Of a DNA stretch of 64,000 nt, positions 46,839 to 57,919 are shown piece after piece. Source of the stretch: Erythroxylum novogranatense. Taxonomy: Eukaryota > Streptophyta > Magnoliopsida > Malpighiales > Erythroxylaceae. The position numbers and the translations under genes are program-made. The DNA lies in contig CM057227.1 in NCBI GenBank assembly GCA_029891385.1, positions 59,521,567 to 59,585,566 of the forward strand, given 5' to 3'. A model generated the notes under the pieces. The model saw only the letters and a program-made list of their open reading frames with translations. It was not told the origin of the DNA and ran no database searches. Position 1 is the stretch's first letter, and every line of letters begins with the position of its first letter.

Positions 46839-48767
46839 TGTAGGAAAATCCTGGGAGGTACATCACATGTACAGGCAGCGAAAAACAAAAATTTTTGTTC
46901 CCAGGACCTTCCCGAATCCAGGATCCAGGTATCCGTATGAAGACATAAACCTAAATAGCCAAAAGAGACTATCTCTAAAGGTGATCCACGCAGATATCAG
47001 AAAACCTAACCGGATCAAACCCCTTTGACCCGGGAATAGCTAGAACAGATTAAAGCCTGCTTGACCCTACCTCTGTCCTAGAGAGCTGAAGGAAACGTTG
47101 GAGACTTGCTTGGAAGAAGAGAGAAATCATGGTGCCTTAAGGAAGAAAGCTTGAAAACCATTTTCATAGAAAACTTAACACTTAAGTTTTCACTTTTCTT
47201 TCAACCCAGAAGCCCCCGTCGACTACACCTTTCCAAGCCTTCATATATGTATCTTTTAACCTTTAAAAGAGTACCATAAGAGAAGGACAAGTGTAAGCCA
47301 TATTACCATTCATTTTCTTTAATGAATTAAGAAATAAAGCTTTGAAAAGTCAAAGCTCTCATCCTCTCCCTCTTTCCAACGTGCACACATGGCATATATA
47401 TATAATAATTAATTAATTAATTACTTAATTAATTAATTAGAATATATTTGCTAAGGTCCAGTCAAACTGGGGTCGGTCCTACCGCCTCCGGCCCCGATCA
47501 AAACATTCAAAACCTTTCTTAGCAATATTGATGTCGCGATCTCATCGACATATCCCAATCCCATCGGGATCCATTTAATCTAATGTTTCCATAATTGGAA
47601 CTCGTCCAATTACTATTTTACTGATTCTCCGAGACACTCTTAAGCGCAGTGACCCTTTAGGTTCCCTGTTATGTTGGCCACTTAGATTAATAATTAACTG
47701 AGCAAGTCATGAGCGTATCTAGCAACACATCATGACCCCGATTGACCAAAAGTAATCGGTTTGATGTATTCATCACGAACCGATCACGAACCCTTCCATG
47801 TATAATTACCGTGCAATTCGTCCTTTCACCATCCTATACCCCACTTGGTTATGAGTATGGTTAAAGTGTCAACTCTCACTAGACCGAGTCTAGCCCAAGT
47901 GATAACAGATCTCGCCCTAGACTCATTACTCTATATGTCCATGAAGACACTCTTCATGACATATTCACTCGCCGAGATTTTCGAGTAATGATCCCGACAA
48001 GAGGCCACGGGTATCTCCTCCGCTATTCCGTAAGTGGTGAATCCTTTATTGGCTACTCAATTATCTTCAATACCTCAAGCTGCACCCAAGCACCACCCTA
48101 TGAGTTACCTCCGAAGGCAACAAGGAATGGAGTCAGCACGTAATCAAGATTCAAGATATCCTCGAGTACCTCAAGTCTAAGGATACTTGCACCATTGCTA
48201 TGATGAGATTATCACCGACACTAGATAAGATATCCATGTGATGATCTCATGGCGTCATCCAATGAACTTACTACCGCTAGTAAGCATCCACATGTCAATT
48301 CTAAATATCTCATATTTACAGCCTCGAGATCCACCGCTGATCCAATCAAGGAATATGACATGTGTTAGTCTATCCGGATTAATGATGTCCAGTCTCATTA
48401 ATCCTATGACTAGGAGAATTTAGACACCGACATAATTGCACATGATAGGAATCTCGTGAGTATGATCACATCATAATTTCCTTCATGCTATGTCATATAT
48501 CATGGACTTCATTAATCTGATTAAAGATCCAATCAATTCATAAACAATGTTCATGAACATCAAATTAATGAATTATGTCGTTTCTTTATTTATTCATTCA
48601 GTCTGCATACGACTGTGAATAAAACGCGCTAAAAGGGATTGCCTTTAGGGCACTAATAAACAGTACCGTCCTTGAATAAGTCGACTTATGCAATGTACAA
48701 GTCGACTTATCAGTACTTTTCAAGAACAAGTCGACTTATCAGTAGTACAAGTCGACTTGTACTTACA
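46839..48767 (-). repeat. 5' LTR of copia G
   Basis: 1929 bp. Its partner is 35328-41216. It includes an AT microsatellite (47393-47440) and four AAGTCGACTT copies at 48676-48767. Differences between the two LTRs are mostly small indels around CG or in GC-rich runs. Confidence 0.95.
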
Positions 48768-49165
48768 GTAATGGCTTATAAATTCTATTATAAACAGGTA
48801 CCCACCTCGAATCGATGCTAGAAACTTATTCCTCGCTCCAATTTGTCCATTGATTCCTTCTTTCTTCCAATTTAACTTCACCTAAAGCAATTTCACCCAA
48901 ATTCAACATCATAAAAACCATAATCCTCACAATTTACTATAGGAAACTCATAATCATCATGTTTCCAAGCTTTTTAAAGCAAGAATTTCTAAAATCTCCA
49001 ATTCACAAAATTGACCTAAACCCTAACTCACATAAATCCAAAATTAAACCCCTAATACTTAGCAATCATCAATATTAACTTTATACTCTACAAACCCATA
49101 CCATTTTCCATATTTCTAAACCAGAAATTCATCAAAATTCACAGATCTCAAAATTTCGCATCTTA

Positions 49166-49425
49166 CCTTCTCTCATGCCATTTTTGGATTTTTGGGCTCC
49201 ATAAGAAGCTTTCATCTTCTTCTTCACCTTTCCCTTTTAAAAGCACCAAAAACCCCTCAAGAAACTTAGAGAAAAACTGAACCTGTGAAGCTCTCTTCTT
49301 CTTCTCTTCGGTTCTTCTCCACCGAACAAGCTTTCTCTCTTCTATCCTCTTATTTCTTTTAAGTCTTTTGGGCAATAATCGTGATTCTCCTCCAACCAAC
49401 TACAGCCCCCTTGCTTTTATAGTTC
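49166..49425 (-). promoter_or_regulatory. Promoter and GA-rich first exon of F
   Basis: Minus strand: ACTATAAAAGCAAGG (TATA-like, about 49415), then a GAAGAAG-rich transcript start region ending AGAAG|GTAAGATG at 49167/49166. The 78-codon minus frame here reflects the purine-rich exon and is not a supported protein. Confidence 0.5.
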
Positions 49426-49619
49426 CAGGTCAATTAATGAATAAGGAATGACCCATAAGCCCCTCCATTTAAGCCTATAGACTTAACCCCTTTAAGTAAA
49501 CTTCCAAAATTGACCCTTCATTGGTCTTTAAAACTGACATCTTGTCTGATTATTTCGGTCAGGTAAATGAAGTCATTTGATAAAACTTTCTGCTAAAGAA
49601 ATGTTCCTCTATGTCTTAC

Positions 49620-50265
49620 GAATCCATCACTTCAAGAATCAGATCAATCGGAGCTCTATAGCTCAAGATATCTCCAAAATATTGAAGTCTGTTATTCAGA
49701 CCCGAGGCTGAACACCACACCGAGCTTCACTCCAGAAATTGAACATCTTAGAGGCTTAATTGTCGATCGGCTCCTTCATAACATTTGTAGCCTCATATAT
49801 ATATTTTAATTAGAAACAAGAATCAACTCAATCTGAGCTCTAGCGATCGAGATATATCCAAAGTACTGAACACTGTTTGGCCACTACAATACCGAGACTG
49901 AACACTATATTGAACTTCCGACCTAAATTTGGAAGTCTTAGAGGCTACATTATAGCTCGGCTCCTTCATAACATTTGTAGCTCCATGTCTCTATTTTAAT
50001 TATAAACAAGAATCAACTCAATCGAAGCTCTACCGATCGAGATATCTCCAAAATACTGAACACTGCTCATACCATTACAAAGCTGAGACTAGACTCTATA
50101 CCTAACTTCCGACCAGTATTTGAAAGTCTTAGAGGCTACATTGTCGATCGGATCCTTCATAACATTTGTAGCGCTGTCTCTCTAGTTTAATTTGCAAAAA
50201 GAATCAACTCAATCCGAGCTTTATAGCTCAAGATATATCCATAATACTGAATAATGTTAGGACTA
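49620..50265. repeat. About 190-bp tandem repeat in F, just over three units
   Basis: The phrase ctccttcataacatttgtag recurs at 49771, 49961 and 50152 (period 190-191). Each unit also has 'caatc.gagctcta..gctc(g)agatat.tccaaa.tactgaa'. A partial fourth unit ends near 50260. Confidence 0.85.
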
Positions 50266-50429
50266 TTTTGACAGGTCAGCTCACTTAGATCAGGTTGATC
50301 TTTTTCCATTTAATGCCAAAACTGATCTATCTAGTATGAAAAGATAGAAAAATGTCTTAGGAATCTAACGCTTCAAAAATCGGCTTAATCGGATGTCGGA
50401 CGAAGAAGTTATGGCCAAAACAAGGAAGG

Positions 50430-50715
50430 GAGGTCGGTCGGCCATCACAGGTCGGTCGACCAACAGAGGTCGGTCGGCCAACAGAGGTCGGTCGGCCATC
50501 ACAGGTCGGTCGGTCAACATAGGTCGGTCGGCCATCACAAGTCGGTCGGCCAACATAGGTCGGCTCGGCCAACAAAGGTCGGTCGACCATCACAGGTCGG
50601 TCAGCCAACATAGGTCGGCTCGGCCAACAAAGGTCGGTCGGCCAACACAGGTCGGTCGGCCATCACAGGTCGGTCGGCCAACATAGGTCGGCTCGGCCAA
50701 AAGAGGTCGGTCGGT
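50430..50715. repeat. GGTCGGTCGGCCAACA minisatellite in F
   Basis: About fourteen copies of a 20-22 bp unit, aGGTCGGTCGGCCaacat with variants (ccatcac, ccaacag, gctcggcc). Each unit has three or four CpGs. It is this element's version of the CpG-rich arrays seen elsewhere. All frames through it are repeat translations. Confidence 0.92.
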
Positions 50716-51823
50716 ACCCAATCTGACCTACAAATTTCAAACTCTCATAACTTTTGACTCCGAGCTCCAAATCAATCGCGGTTTGTTTCGTTGGAAAGAT
50801 AAAAGACAGATCTACAATTTTCAAGAAGGACTCACAAGCAATCTCAGACTCTAAAGGGATCAAAAGTTTAAACAAAGATGACTGATCGATAATTTCTCAA
50901 CAGTACCAAAACTTGCAAACATCATAACTTTTGATCTAGAACTCCAAATTTAACAAACTTGGTGTCCATGGAAAGCTTGAAGAAAGATCTAAAACTTTCA
51001 TGAAGGTCACCAACCCCAATTCCAACTCTATAAAGGTCAAAAGTGGCCTCCAAGATCTGTCTGTGATCTGCCATTTAGACAACACCTGCACCCAACTCTA
51101 GTAACTCACATATTGCAATTTAACACCTCCAAAACTAGCTCATACACATCTTGGACAAGCTCTACAGCTCGGCTAACCCCCTTTGAAAGTATAAATGATC
51201 CTATCCGATCTATATTAGTCCAGAAATTGCAGCACAACACAATATACCCAAAATTGACCACATGAAAGCACTCACCGAAATTTGCATCATCTACACTCAA
51301 CTTCAACAACTCATGCCATTCATACACAATTTACGTGTCATATCCATACACAATTGATCTTTCATATCCATATATAAATCCATGTCTCATTAACATCATA
51401 AGATAAATGTTTATAAAATTAAATGTCATTCCAAGCCATATTACAACATCAGTATTCATGTCCAAATACAAAAGATACAAAACTCCACCATTCTCCACAT
51501 ACAAATGAAATCTTATTCTTAAAATAATCTAACTTATAACACATCATGCATAACCAAACAAATTGTCTTTATTTTCTAATTTCTTCAAAATTTTACACTT
51601 TCACTTTCTATTTCTTGATTTCAACTTCCATTTCAATTATCTCATCCACTTAAACTTTCATAGCTAAAACTAATCTTCAAAGTCGTCAAGCCAATAAATT
51701 CTTTTTCTCATCAATTTCCTCAAGGCATAAAGACTTCTATAACACAATTCATATCCGAAAACACCCATTGAATTTATTTTGATATTTCCAATTTTCACCG
51801 AAAGTTCGGGGTCCAATAGGAAA

Positions 51824-51985
51824 TCCCCAGTGTGATCACTGTGGGAGATTTCACAAAGGAGAATGTCTGCTGAAGATAGGAGCATGTTTTGGCTGTGGCC
51901 AAAGGGGGCACAGAATCAAGGATTGTCCCCAGGTAGTCAGGCAGGAAGGGTCTCAGTCTCAGGCCCCAAGAAGAGCAGAAACAGT
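51824..51985 (+). pseudogene. Gag nucleocapsid (two zinc knuckles) of element E
   Basis: Resumes gag after F: NPQCDHCGRFHKGECLLKIG, then CFGCGQRGHRIKDCP, giving C-X2-C-X4-H-type knuckles; the second is a perfect C-X2-C-X4-H-X4-C. This binds genomic RNA. It joins 32807 across the ggaaa target site. Confidence 0.93.
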
Positions 51986-52049
51986 GACATTTTGGCCAGT
52001 ACATGATGTGGGCAGTTCAGGAACTGCAAGGAAGGCATATCCGGCAGGG

Positions 52050-52560
52050 AGACCTAGAGGACAGGGTCAGGCACCAGCTCGGGTCTTTGTCATGACCAGG
52101 GAAGAAGCTGCAGCCGCTCCGGAAGTAGTGACGGATATGGCTATGCTATTTGATTTACCAGTTTATGTGTTGATTGATACTGGCTCCACCCATTCATTTG
52201 TATTTGCAAGTATGAATATGCATGCTACATGTCCTAAGATTATGGATAACTTTCTGGTAGTTAATACTCCTTTAGGGAGTAAGGTGGTGATCAGTTTGAT
52301 CTACAAGAATCGTGAGTCAACATGATTTGCTAGACCGGTAGTAGACTTACTACCTCTAGACCTTCAAGGTTGGATGTCATTTGGGGATGGATGTTATGGA
52401 GAAATACAAGGCGAAGCTAGATTGTAGTTTGAAGGAAGTAGAATTTGATCTGGGAGATGATCAGAAGATAGTTTTCAAGGGGGACAGGAAACTGCTAATG
52501 CCGAGGATCATTTCGGCTATGTTAGCTGACAATATGATGAGCTAAGGGTGTGAGGCCTTC
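52050..52560 (+). pseudogene. Protease of element E
   Basis: FVMTREEAAAAPEVVTDM, then the intact active-site motif LIDTGSTHSFV (classical DTG) and NTPLGSKVVIS. A stop at 52323 follows. The downstream loop (LDVILGMD-like, about 52370) and the stretch to GCEAFLAHVV are out of frame. Confidence 0.88.
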
Positions 52561-52628
52561 TTGGCGCATGTAGTGGATCCGTAGTGAATGTGGGCGATTA
52601 GAAGATTTTCGTGTTGTGAGGAGTTTCG

Positions 52629-53470
52629 ATGTATTTCCGTAAGAATTACGAGGTTGCACCGGTGAGGGAAATTGAGTTCAAAATTGACTTGATTCCCGGA
52701 ACCGCGCCAATCTCCATACCACCCTACAGAATGGCTCCAGTTGAGTTGAGAGAACTCAAGGAGCAATTGCAGAAATTATTAGAGAAGCAGTTCATCAGTT
52801 CGAGTTCTTCACTTTAGGGAGCTCCGGTCCTGTTTGTTAGGAAGAAGGATGGAACGTGGAGGATGTGTATAGACTACGTGAAGCTTAACAAGATGACAAT
52901 TGAATCAAGTATCCGCTGCCACGGATAGATGATTTATTTGATCACCGCAGGAGCAAGGGTCTTTTCAAAGATTGACCTAAGATCAGGTTATCATCAACTC
53001 CGAATTAGGGAGTCTGATGTAAACAAGATAGTTTTCAGGACCCGTTACGGGCACTATGAATTCGTGGTCATGCCCTTCGATTGACCAATGCCCAAATTAC
53101 CTTCACGGATCCGATGAATAGGGTGTTTAATGAATTCTTAGATCGCTTTGTCATCGTGTTCATTGATGACATTCTCGTCTATTCTAAGGATGAAGGAGAG
53201 CATGAACAACATCTCGTGATAGTATTACGAGAGATTGAGAGAGCGAGAGCTATATGCCAAATTCAAAGAAGTGTGAATTTTGGCTACATGAAGTAGTTTT
53301 CCATGGACATGTGATTTCCAGCAAAGGGATCCATGTTGATCCGAACAAAGTAAAAGCAGTAGTGAATTGGCAAGAGCCTAAGACAGTGAAAGAGGTAAGA
53401 AGCTTCCTAGGTTTGGCAGGTTATTATAGGAGATTCGTGGAAGGATTCTCAATGATAGCTGCCCTATGAC
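52629..53470 (+). pseudogene. Reverse transcriptase of element E
   Basis: Readable pieces: [40 protein letters not shown], a stop at 52815, [40 protein letters not shown], catalytic [20 protein letters not shown] (53150-53210), [20 protein letters not shown] and [20 protein letters not shown]. Four or more frameshifts and stops. Same domain order as element B. Confidence 0.92.
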
Positions 53471-53960
53471 TAAGTCATAAGAAAGAATCAGCAGTTCATA
53501 TGGAGTGAGGAATGTCAGAAGAGCTTTGAGGAGCTCAAGAACAGATTGACAAGTGTTCCAGTATTGGTTTTGCCCAATGGAGACCAGGGTATACGGTGTA
53601 CAATGATACTTCGAGGAAGGGTTTAGGATGTGTGCTGATGCAGGATGACAGGGTAATAGCCTATGCTTGACGGCAATTGAAGCAGTATGAGTTAAATTAT
53701 CTGACTCATGACTTGGAGTTAGCAGTGGTAATTTTTGCCCTAAAGATTTGGAGACACTACCTATATAGGGTTCAGACTAGGATCTTCACTGACCACAAAA
53801 GTCTTAAGTACATTATGAGTCAGAAAGAGTTGAATTTAAGGCAGAGACGATGGTTGAGTTGCTCAAGGACTATGACCGATGATGAGTATCATCCGCAAGG
53901 CGAATGTAGTGGCGGATGCTTTGAGCGAAGTCATCCATATCTTACGTAATCAGTTTACTT
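53471..53960 (+). pseudogene. RNase H of element E
   Basis: The first active-site stretch (near 53600) is frame-shifted. The open part has [40 protein letters not shown] and [13 protein letters not shown], and ends with an altered EYHPQGE segment (53885), where the usual [14 protein letters not shown] is shifted. Confidence 0.88.
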
Positions 53961-54536
53961 GCCTCTGTTGGAAATGATGGCCAAGTTGAAGATCAATTTA
54001 AAGGTGATGAATCGATGGTGTTTTGCTCAATTCAGGTGAGACCTATCCTTAGGGAGAAGGTCAAGGAGTCAGCAGGAGCAGGATACGGAATTAAGTAAGC
54101 TGAGAGATGAAATTCAACATGGTAAGCAGTCAGAAGTGCAAGTAAGGGATAATGGGCTAATGGTAGTCGGAAACAGGTTATGTATTCCGAATGATAAGGC
54201 AGTTAAGGATGAGATCATGGATGAGGCACACAATGCGCCTTATTCCATGCACCCAGCAAAGACTGTAATATACAAAATTTGAAGGAACATTTCTGGTGGA
54301 AAGGCATGAAGAGGGATGTAGCTGAATATGTGAGCAGATGTCTAGTGTGTCAGCAAGTCAAGGCTGAACACCAGGCACCTTCAGGCATGCTAAGGCCATT
54401 GTCTATTCCTGAATGGAAGTGGCAAAGGATCACGATGGATTTTCTGATGGGCTTGCCTAGGACCAGCAAGAAGCATGATGCCATTTGGGTTATTGTTGAT
54501 CGGTTGACCAAGTCAGCCCATTTTCTGGCAATCAAG
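53961..54536 (+). pseudogene. Integrase of element E, first part
   Basis: A decayed linker, then the zinc region (EHFWWKGMKRDVAEYVSRCL then [12 protein letters not shown]) and core start ([34 protein letters not shown]). Interrupted by D' after LAIK at the target tcaag and continued at 63568. Confidence 0.92.
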
Positions 54537-55363
54537 TGATCGGCGGCTTATCGTTCAATTAAAGAATTGATCCTCGGAAATCGGTCAAATAAAATTTGTA
54601 CCAAGGATTGCAATACAGGATGCAACCTTGGGTCGACTCTCAAGGAACCAGTGTATTAACTGATTCTAAGACTAGCCTAATGTTTGAATGATGCATGCAA
54701 TTAAAGCAATAAAAAAAGGGGGGTTTTGATTTGATTAACTAAAAATTAAACTAACTGCAATAAAGGCAGAGGAGAAGATGGTGAAAGTAGACGATGTCTG
54801 TTGCCTCCGAAACAAACTGCAAAAACCAGAGAAAACCAAAAACTATTAGACGAACAGAGAAAACAGAGAAGAAGAAATTCACCTGAGGAGTGCGGTTGCT
54901 TGTTTTTGCCCTAAATGGCAAGATTTTATAGGAGGTTGTGCAGTAGGTCGAACAAAGGAATTAATTTCCATTTATAGTGCAGGTTACGACATTCGCCAAG
55001 GCGAATGGTCGTATTCGCCATGGCGAATGAGTTTATCACTCGTCGCAATGAATAAATTAAATACCATTAATTTGTCATGGCGAATGGAGGTCTTGGTTCG
55101 CCTCAAATGAATCTTGCGGCGTGTTGACTTCTTGAATGTTGACTCCTTTGGTCCTACAAAATACAACCCATTTGCAGATCAATTGTCCCAATAAAATTAT
55201 GCGTAATTAATGACAATTGACAACAAAATACTGACAATATGCAATTTATCAAAACTCAATGTGCGGGACCAAAATAAGCATAAAAATCATAGATCAAGAG
55301 TCAACAAATGCATAATTACTAAAGAAAACGGGCCTAATTTATAGTATAAATTTGGTCCAATCA
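54537..55363 (-). repeat. 3' LTR of D', with an internal deletion
   Basis: 827 bp, the same ends as the 1496-bp LTR at 62067-63562 (TGATTGGACC...CCGATCA on the minus strand). About 660 bp, equivalent to roughly 62298-62953, are missing. CpG palindromes at 54990-55125. Confidence 0.93.
54990..55125. repeat. ATTCGCC/GGCGAAT palindromes in the D' 3' LTR
   Basis: cattcgccaaggcgaatgg, tattcgccatggcgaatg, catggcgaatgg and related half-sites in 136 bp. The counterpart in the other LTR is at 63188-63330. Confidence 0.88.
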
Positions 55364-55380
55364 AATTCCCCCACACTTGA
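55364..55380 (-). other. 3' polypurine tract of D'
   Basis: Minus strand tcaagtgtgggggaatt, directly adjacent to the 3' LTR. This is the functional position for plus-strand priming. Confidence 0.88.
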
Positions 55381-56833
55381 ACCTTTGTACTCCTGAACAA
55401 AACTTATAAGAGTCAAAAAGGTACAAGAGTAAAAGAAAATTCTGCCCATGCTCAAACAACAACCAAAATAGAGTCAATCCACTTTATCAGAATTCGAACG
55501 CCGCAAATTGAAGGAGTGCTAATAAAACAAACATTGAAAGAATTTAAGCACATGAGATTGAATAGCAGAGAATCACTCAGGATATGATGTTTACGCTCAA
55601 CTCACTTGTATAGTAGGGATATTTTTCTCTCAATCTACTTAATACATCTCCTACCATAGGCTTGTATCAATTTTATTTCTCCACTACAAGGACTATCAAT
55701 TTGAAGATCAAGAGGTCTTTAAGGGTTGTAATGTGCAGAAGGCTAAATGAATGGATGATGTGAGAAAAACAAAAATATGAGCATGGCATAAAATGAGGGA
55801 TCGATGTCGATAATCTATACTGAAACTAGACCTCTACTAAACTAAATTTTGATTGATTTTTTTTTGAGATACTAATCCCATTTTGGGATTCAATACACAT
55901 TATTATCCCTTTTTTGGAATAAACAAGACTAACTTTTTTTTTCACTAAAAATAGAACAAACCGACTATTGACGCTATCCAAAATAATGCATGCAAATGCT
56001 CATGTGAAGAAGGCTCAAAGGGGCTAGCAAGGGAACGGTGTTTAGGGGTTGGTGTTTGGGGAAAGGGCTGAAAGAAAGAACGCCTCTATCATATCCACAA
56101 AAATCTAGTCCATCAAGCTTTGAGTAAAAACTGACACAAGTTCTAGAGAAGCATGAACTAAGCGGATGCACACACAAAATATGAAGAAAAATCTTTGGCT
56201 CGAATATCCTTCCAACAAGGTTTGTCTCAATGATCAATCTCAAAACTTAAAACTTAAAATGCTACCTTGTTAGCTTGCTCCCATTTACTTTGTTTTGAAA
56301 ACTTCAAAGTTAAAATTTTGCCAAAACCAATTATCGTTCAAGAATGGAGAGCATTTTCACAAAACTCAAGTATCGCTTTGAAACTTATAAGGGCTTTGCA
56401 TGCAAGGGCACAAAAGAACGAGTCAGTAAAATGTTTGATTGAGTCCAAATTTATCAAGAAAAGCAACGGCCCACAAAATTATGCACAAGTTTTAATAGGT
56501 GAACAATGCAAAATATAAAGGAACGGCTCCCCACACTTAAACATGGCATTGTCCACAATGACAAAAGTAGCGAAACAGAGGAAATGAAACAAAAATAGAC
56601 AAAACAGAAATGTGGATATATCATTAAGCTTAAAATGTAATGTACAAAAGAGGATCCAAGAACGAACTAAAAAGTACAACGAAGAAAAGAAAATACAGAA
56701 AAACAACAACAAAAGAAAATAATAAGCCTAGACTATGTGGCAGATCGTCACCAAGGCAGGCGTGCAGAGAAGAGCTAGAGCATCTGAAGAAGCCGGTGCT
56801 GAGGCGGAATAGGCAGCCCGAGGTGGATCGCAA
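55381..56833 (-). other. 3' non-coding region of D', with a second purine tract
   Basis: AT-rich, with no supported frame (short minus frames at 55974-56243 and 56479-56712 have no recognisable features). At 56527-56540 the minus strand reads ttaagtgtggggag, an extra purine-tract-like motif about 290 bases after the envelope-position frame. Confidence 0.6.
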
Positions 56834-57919
56834 TCATAGTAGCGAGGAATGCGTGGCGCCACGAGCCTCGAAAAGTGAACCGTTCAAGTCAAGGACGTCC
56901 GCACGCAGTAGAGCCACCTTAGAAGGAGTAAGGGGAGCAGAGGGCGGGGATAGATGACGAGGTAGAGCCTCGGGGGAAACAGGAAGGACGGGAGGGGTGG
57001 GAGAAGGGGCTCTAGGTGAGGGATGGTTAGGGGAAGGTGAGGGAGAGGAAGAAGATGTCAAGCAGTCAAGGCGGGAGGTGGGGTGGATGGCACGTGGCTG
57101 ACCTAAACGGACATAGACAAATGGAGAGGCAGGCGAAAAGGTGAGATCGGCCGGATGTTCTGGGACTCGATAGGCCCGGAACAGGTCAGAAATGAGATGG
57201 GGGAAAAGGAGTTTGTGTTTAGGGTTAGTAGAGAGAACACACCGAAGAAGGCGTGAAAATGGCAGGGCTAGGTCTACAGACGGCCACCATCGCAAGTATA
57301 TATATAGGGCCTGCTCTTTGGGGATGTTGGAAAGATGGAGGGTCGACATAATATTGTTACATATAAAATGTAACCAAGGACGAGCTTCAGGAAGGAGGGT
57401 GGTCCGACGGATGTATTGTTGAGAACCACGGGGTTGAAGCCACTGAGACCCTGCAGTGCAGAGAGTACCAATGACTTCCTCCCATGGGTAATTACGGAGA
57501 AGGTCAGAATATTGGCAATGAGGGACGATAGGAAGATGGTAATGCTCACGGATAATTACGGAAGTGAAAACATCGGGAATGGAAACACCCCAGAAATTAA
57601 TTCCGTAGGTGTGGGAGTAGCGAGCATATGAATAGTATTGTCGGACAAATGTGAGGTTGCCAATAGAATTAGGTTGAGCAAGGCCAGCTAAGTCTAATTC
57701 GAAAAGCTGACGGACAAAAGGGTTTGTTGCAGGGGTTAGAGGAAATGGTTTTTCCTTAAGTATATCTTGACTGGCAACACGAGTTGCCAGTTGATCGTAC
57801 TCAGGATCTACCGGACGAGAGGGAAAACGGGAAGGTTGCGAGGAATAATAGGTACGGTCTGAGGAATCAGAGGTGGAATGCTGCGGCTCTGGTCTGGACA
57901 CATTCTTCATTCTAGTCAT
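56834..57919 (-). CDS. Envelope-position 'plant transposon protein' frame of D'
   Basis: 361 codons, open from ATG at 57919 (MTRMKNVSRPEPQHSTSDSS) to a stop at 56834. The frame is also open upstream to 57991, but a good acceptor (TTGCGTGTGCAG, ending at 57924) lies just before this ATG, suggesting expression from a spliced RNA. The middle (residues about 50-265) has features I recall for the Pfam 'putative plant transposon protein' family: FVRQYYSYARYSHTYGINFW, CTAGSQW, LLPEARPWLHFICNNIMSTL and a Leu-rich helix region. The last 90 residues are Ser/Pro-rich. I see no signal peptide or membrane segment, so an envelope role is not supported. Function unknown. It is the only long intact frame in the window. 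Confidence 0.7.
   Translation of the reverse strand: MTRMKNVSRPEPQHSTSDSSDRTYYSSQPSRFPSRPVDPEYDQLATRVASQDILKEKPFPLTPATNPFVRQLFELDLAGLAQPNSIGNLTFVRQYYSYARYSHTYGINFWGVSIPDVFTSVIIREHYHLPIVPHCQYSDLLRNYPWEEVIGTLCTAGSQWLQPRGSQQYIRRTTLLPEARPWLHFICNNIMSTLHLSNIPKEQALYIYLRWWPSVDLALPFSRLLRCVLSTNPKHKLLFPHLISDLFRAYRVPEHPADLTFSPASPFVYVRLGQPRAIHPTSRLDCLTSSSSPSPSPNHPSPRAPSPTPPVLPVSPEALPRHLSPPSAPLTPSKVALLRADVLDLNGSLFEARGATHSSLL

Larger units (their letters stand above)
35328..48767 (-). mobile_element. Ty1/copia element G with nested H
   Basis: Target duplication gtaat (35323-35327 and 48768-48772). LTRs 46839-48767 (5' on the minus strand) and 35328-41216 (3', split by H); each is about 1930 bp and ends TGTAAGTAC...TTTTCCTACA. 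tRNA-Met site 46837-46826; polypurine tract 41232-41217. Minus-strand order gag (about 45000-44100), integrase (43640-42880), RT (42569-42096), RNase H remnants (to 41520): the copia order, with integrase before RT. All frames are broken. Confidence 0.93.
32808..51818 (-). mobile_element. LTR-like insertion F in gag of E (hosting copia G)
   Basis: Flanked by the target duplication ggaaa (32803-32807 and 51819-51823). Ends on the plus strand TGTTGGGACCC...GGGTCCAATA. Without G it is about 5.6 kb: 32808-35327 and 48773-51818. It has no gag or pol. On the minus strand it shows a TATA-like box near 49415, a GA-rich leader ending in donor GTAAGA at 49166, and a hairpin-acceptor at 33552-33590, like the other chromovirus LTRs. 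A very long solo LTR is the best reading. A remnant of a two-LTR element is possible, because 190-bp repeats and a CpG array lie upstream of its promoter. Confidence 0.65.

Noticed and set aside
50357..50686. Frames with repeated DRPVMADRP or GRSAITGRS
   Set aside because: Translation of the 20-22 bp minisatellite, not a repeat protein.
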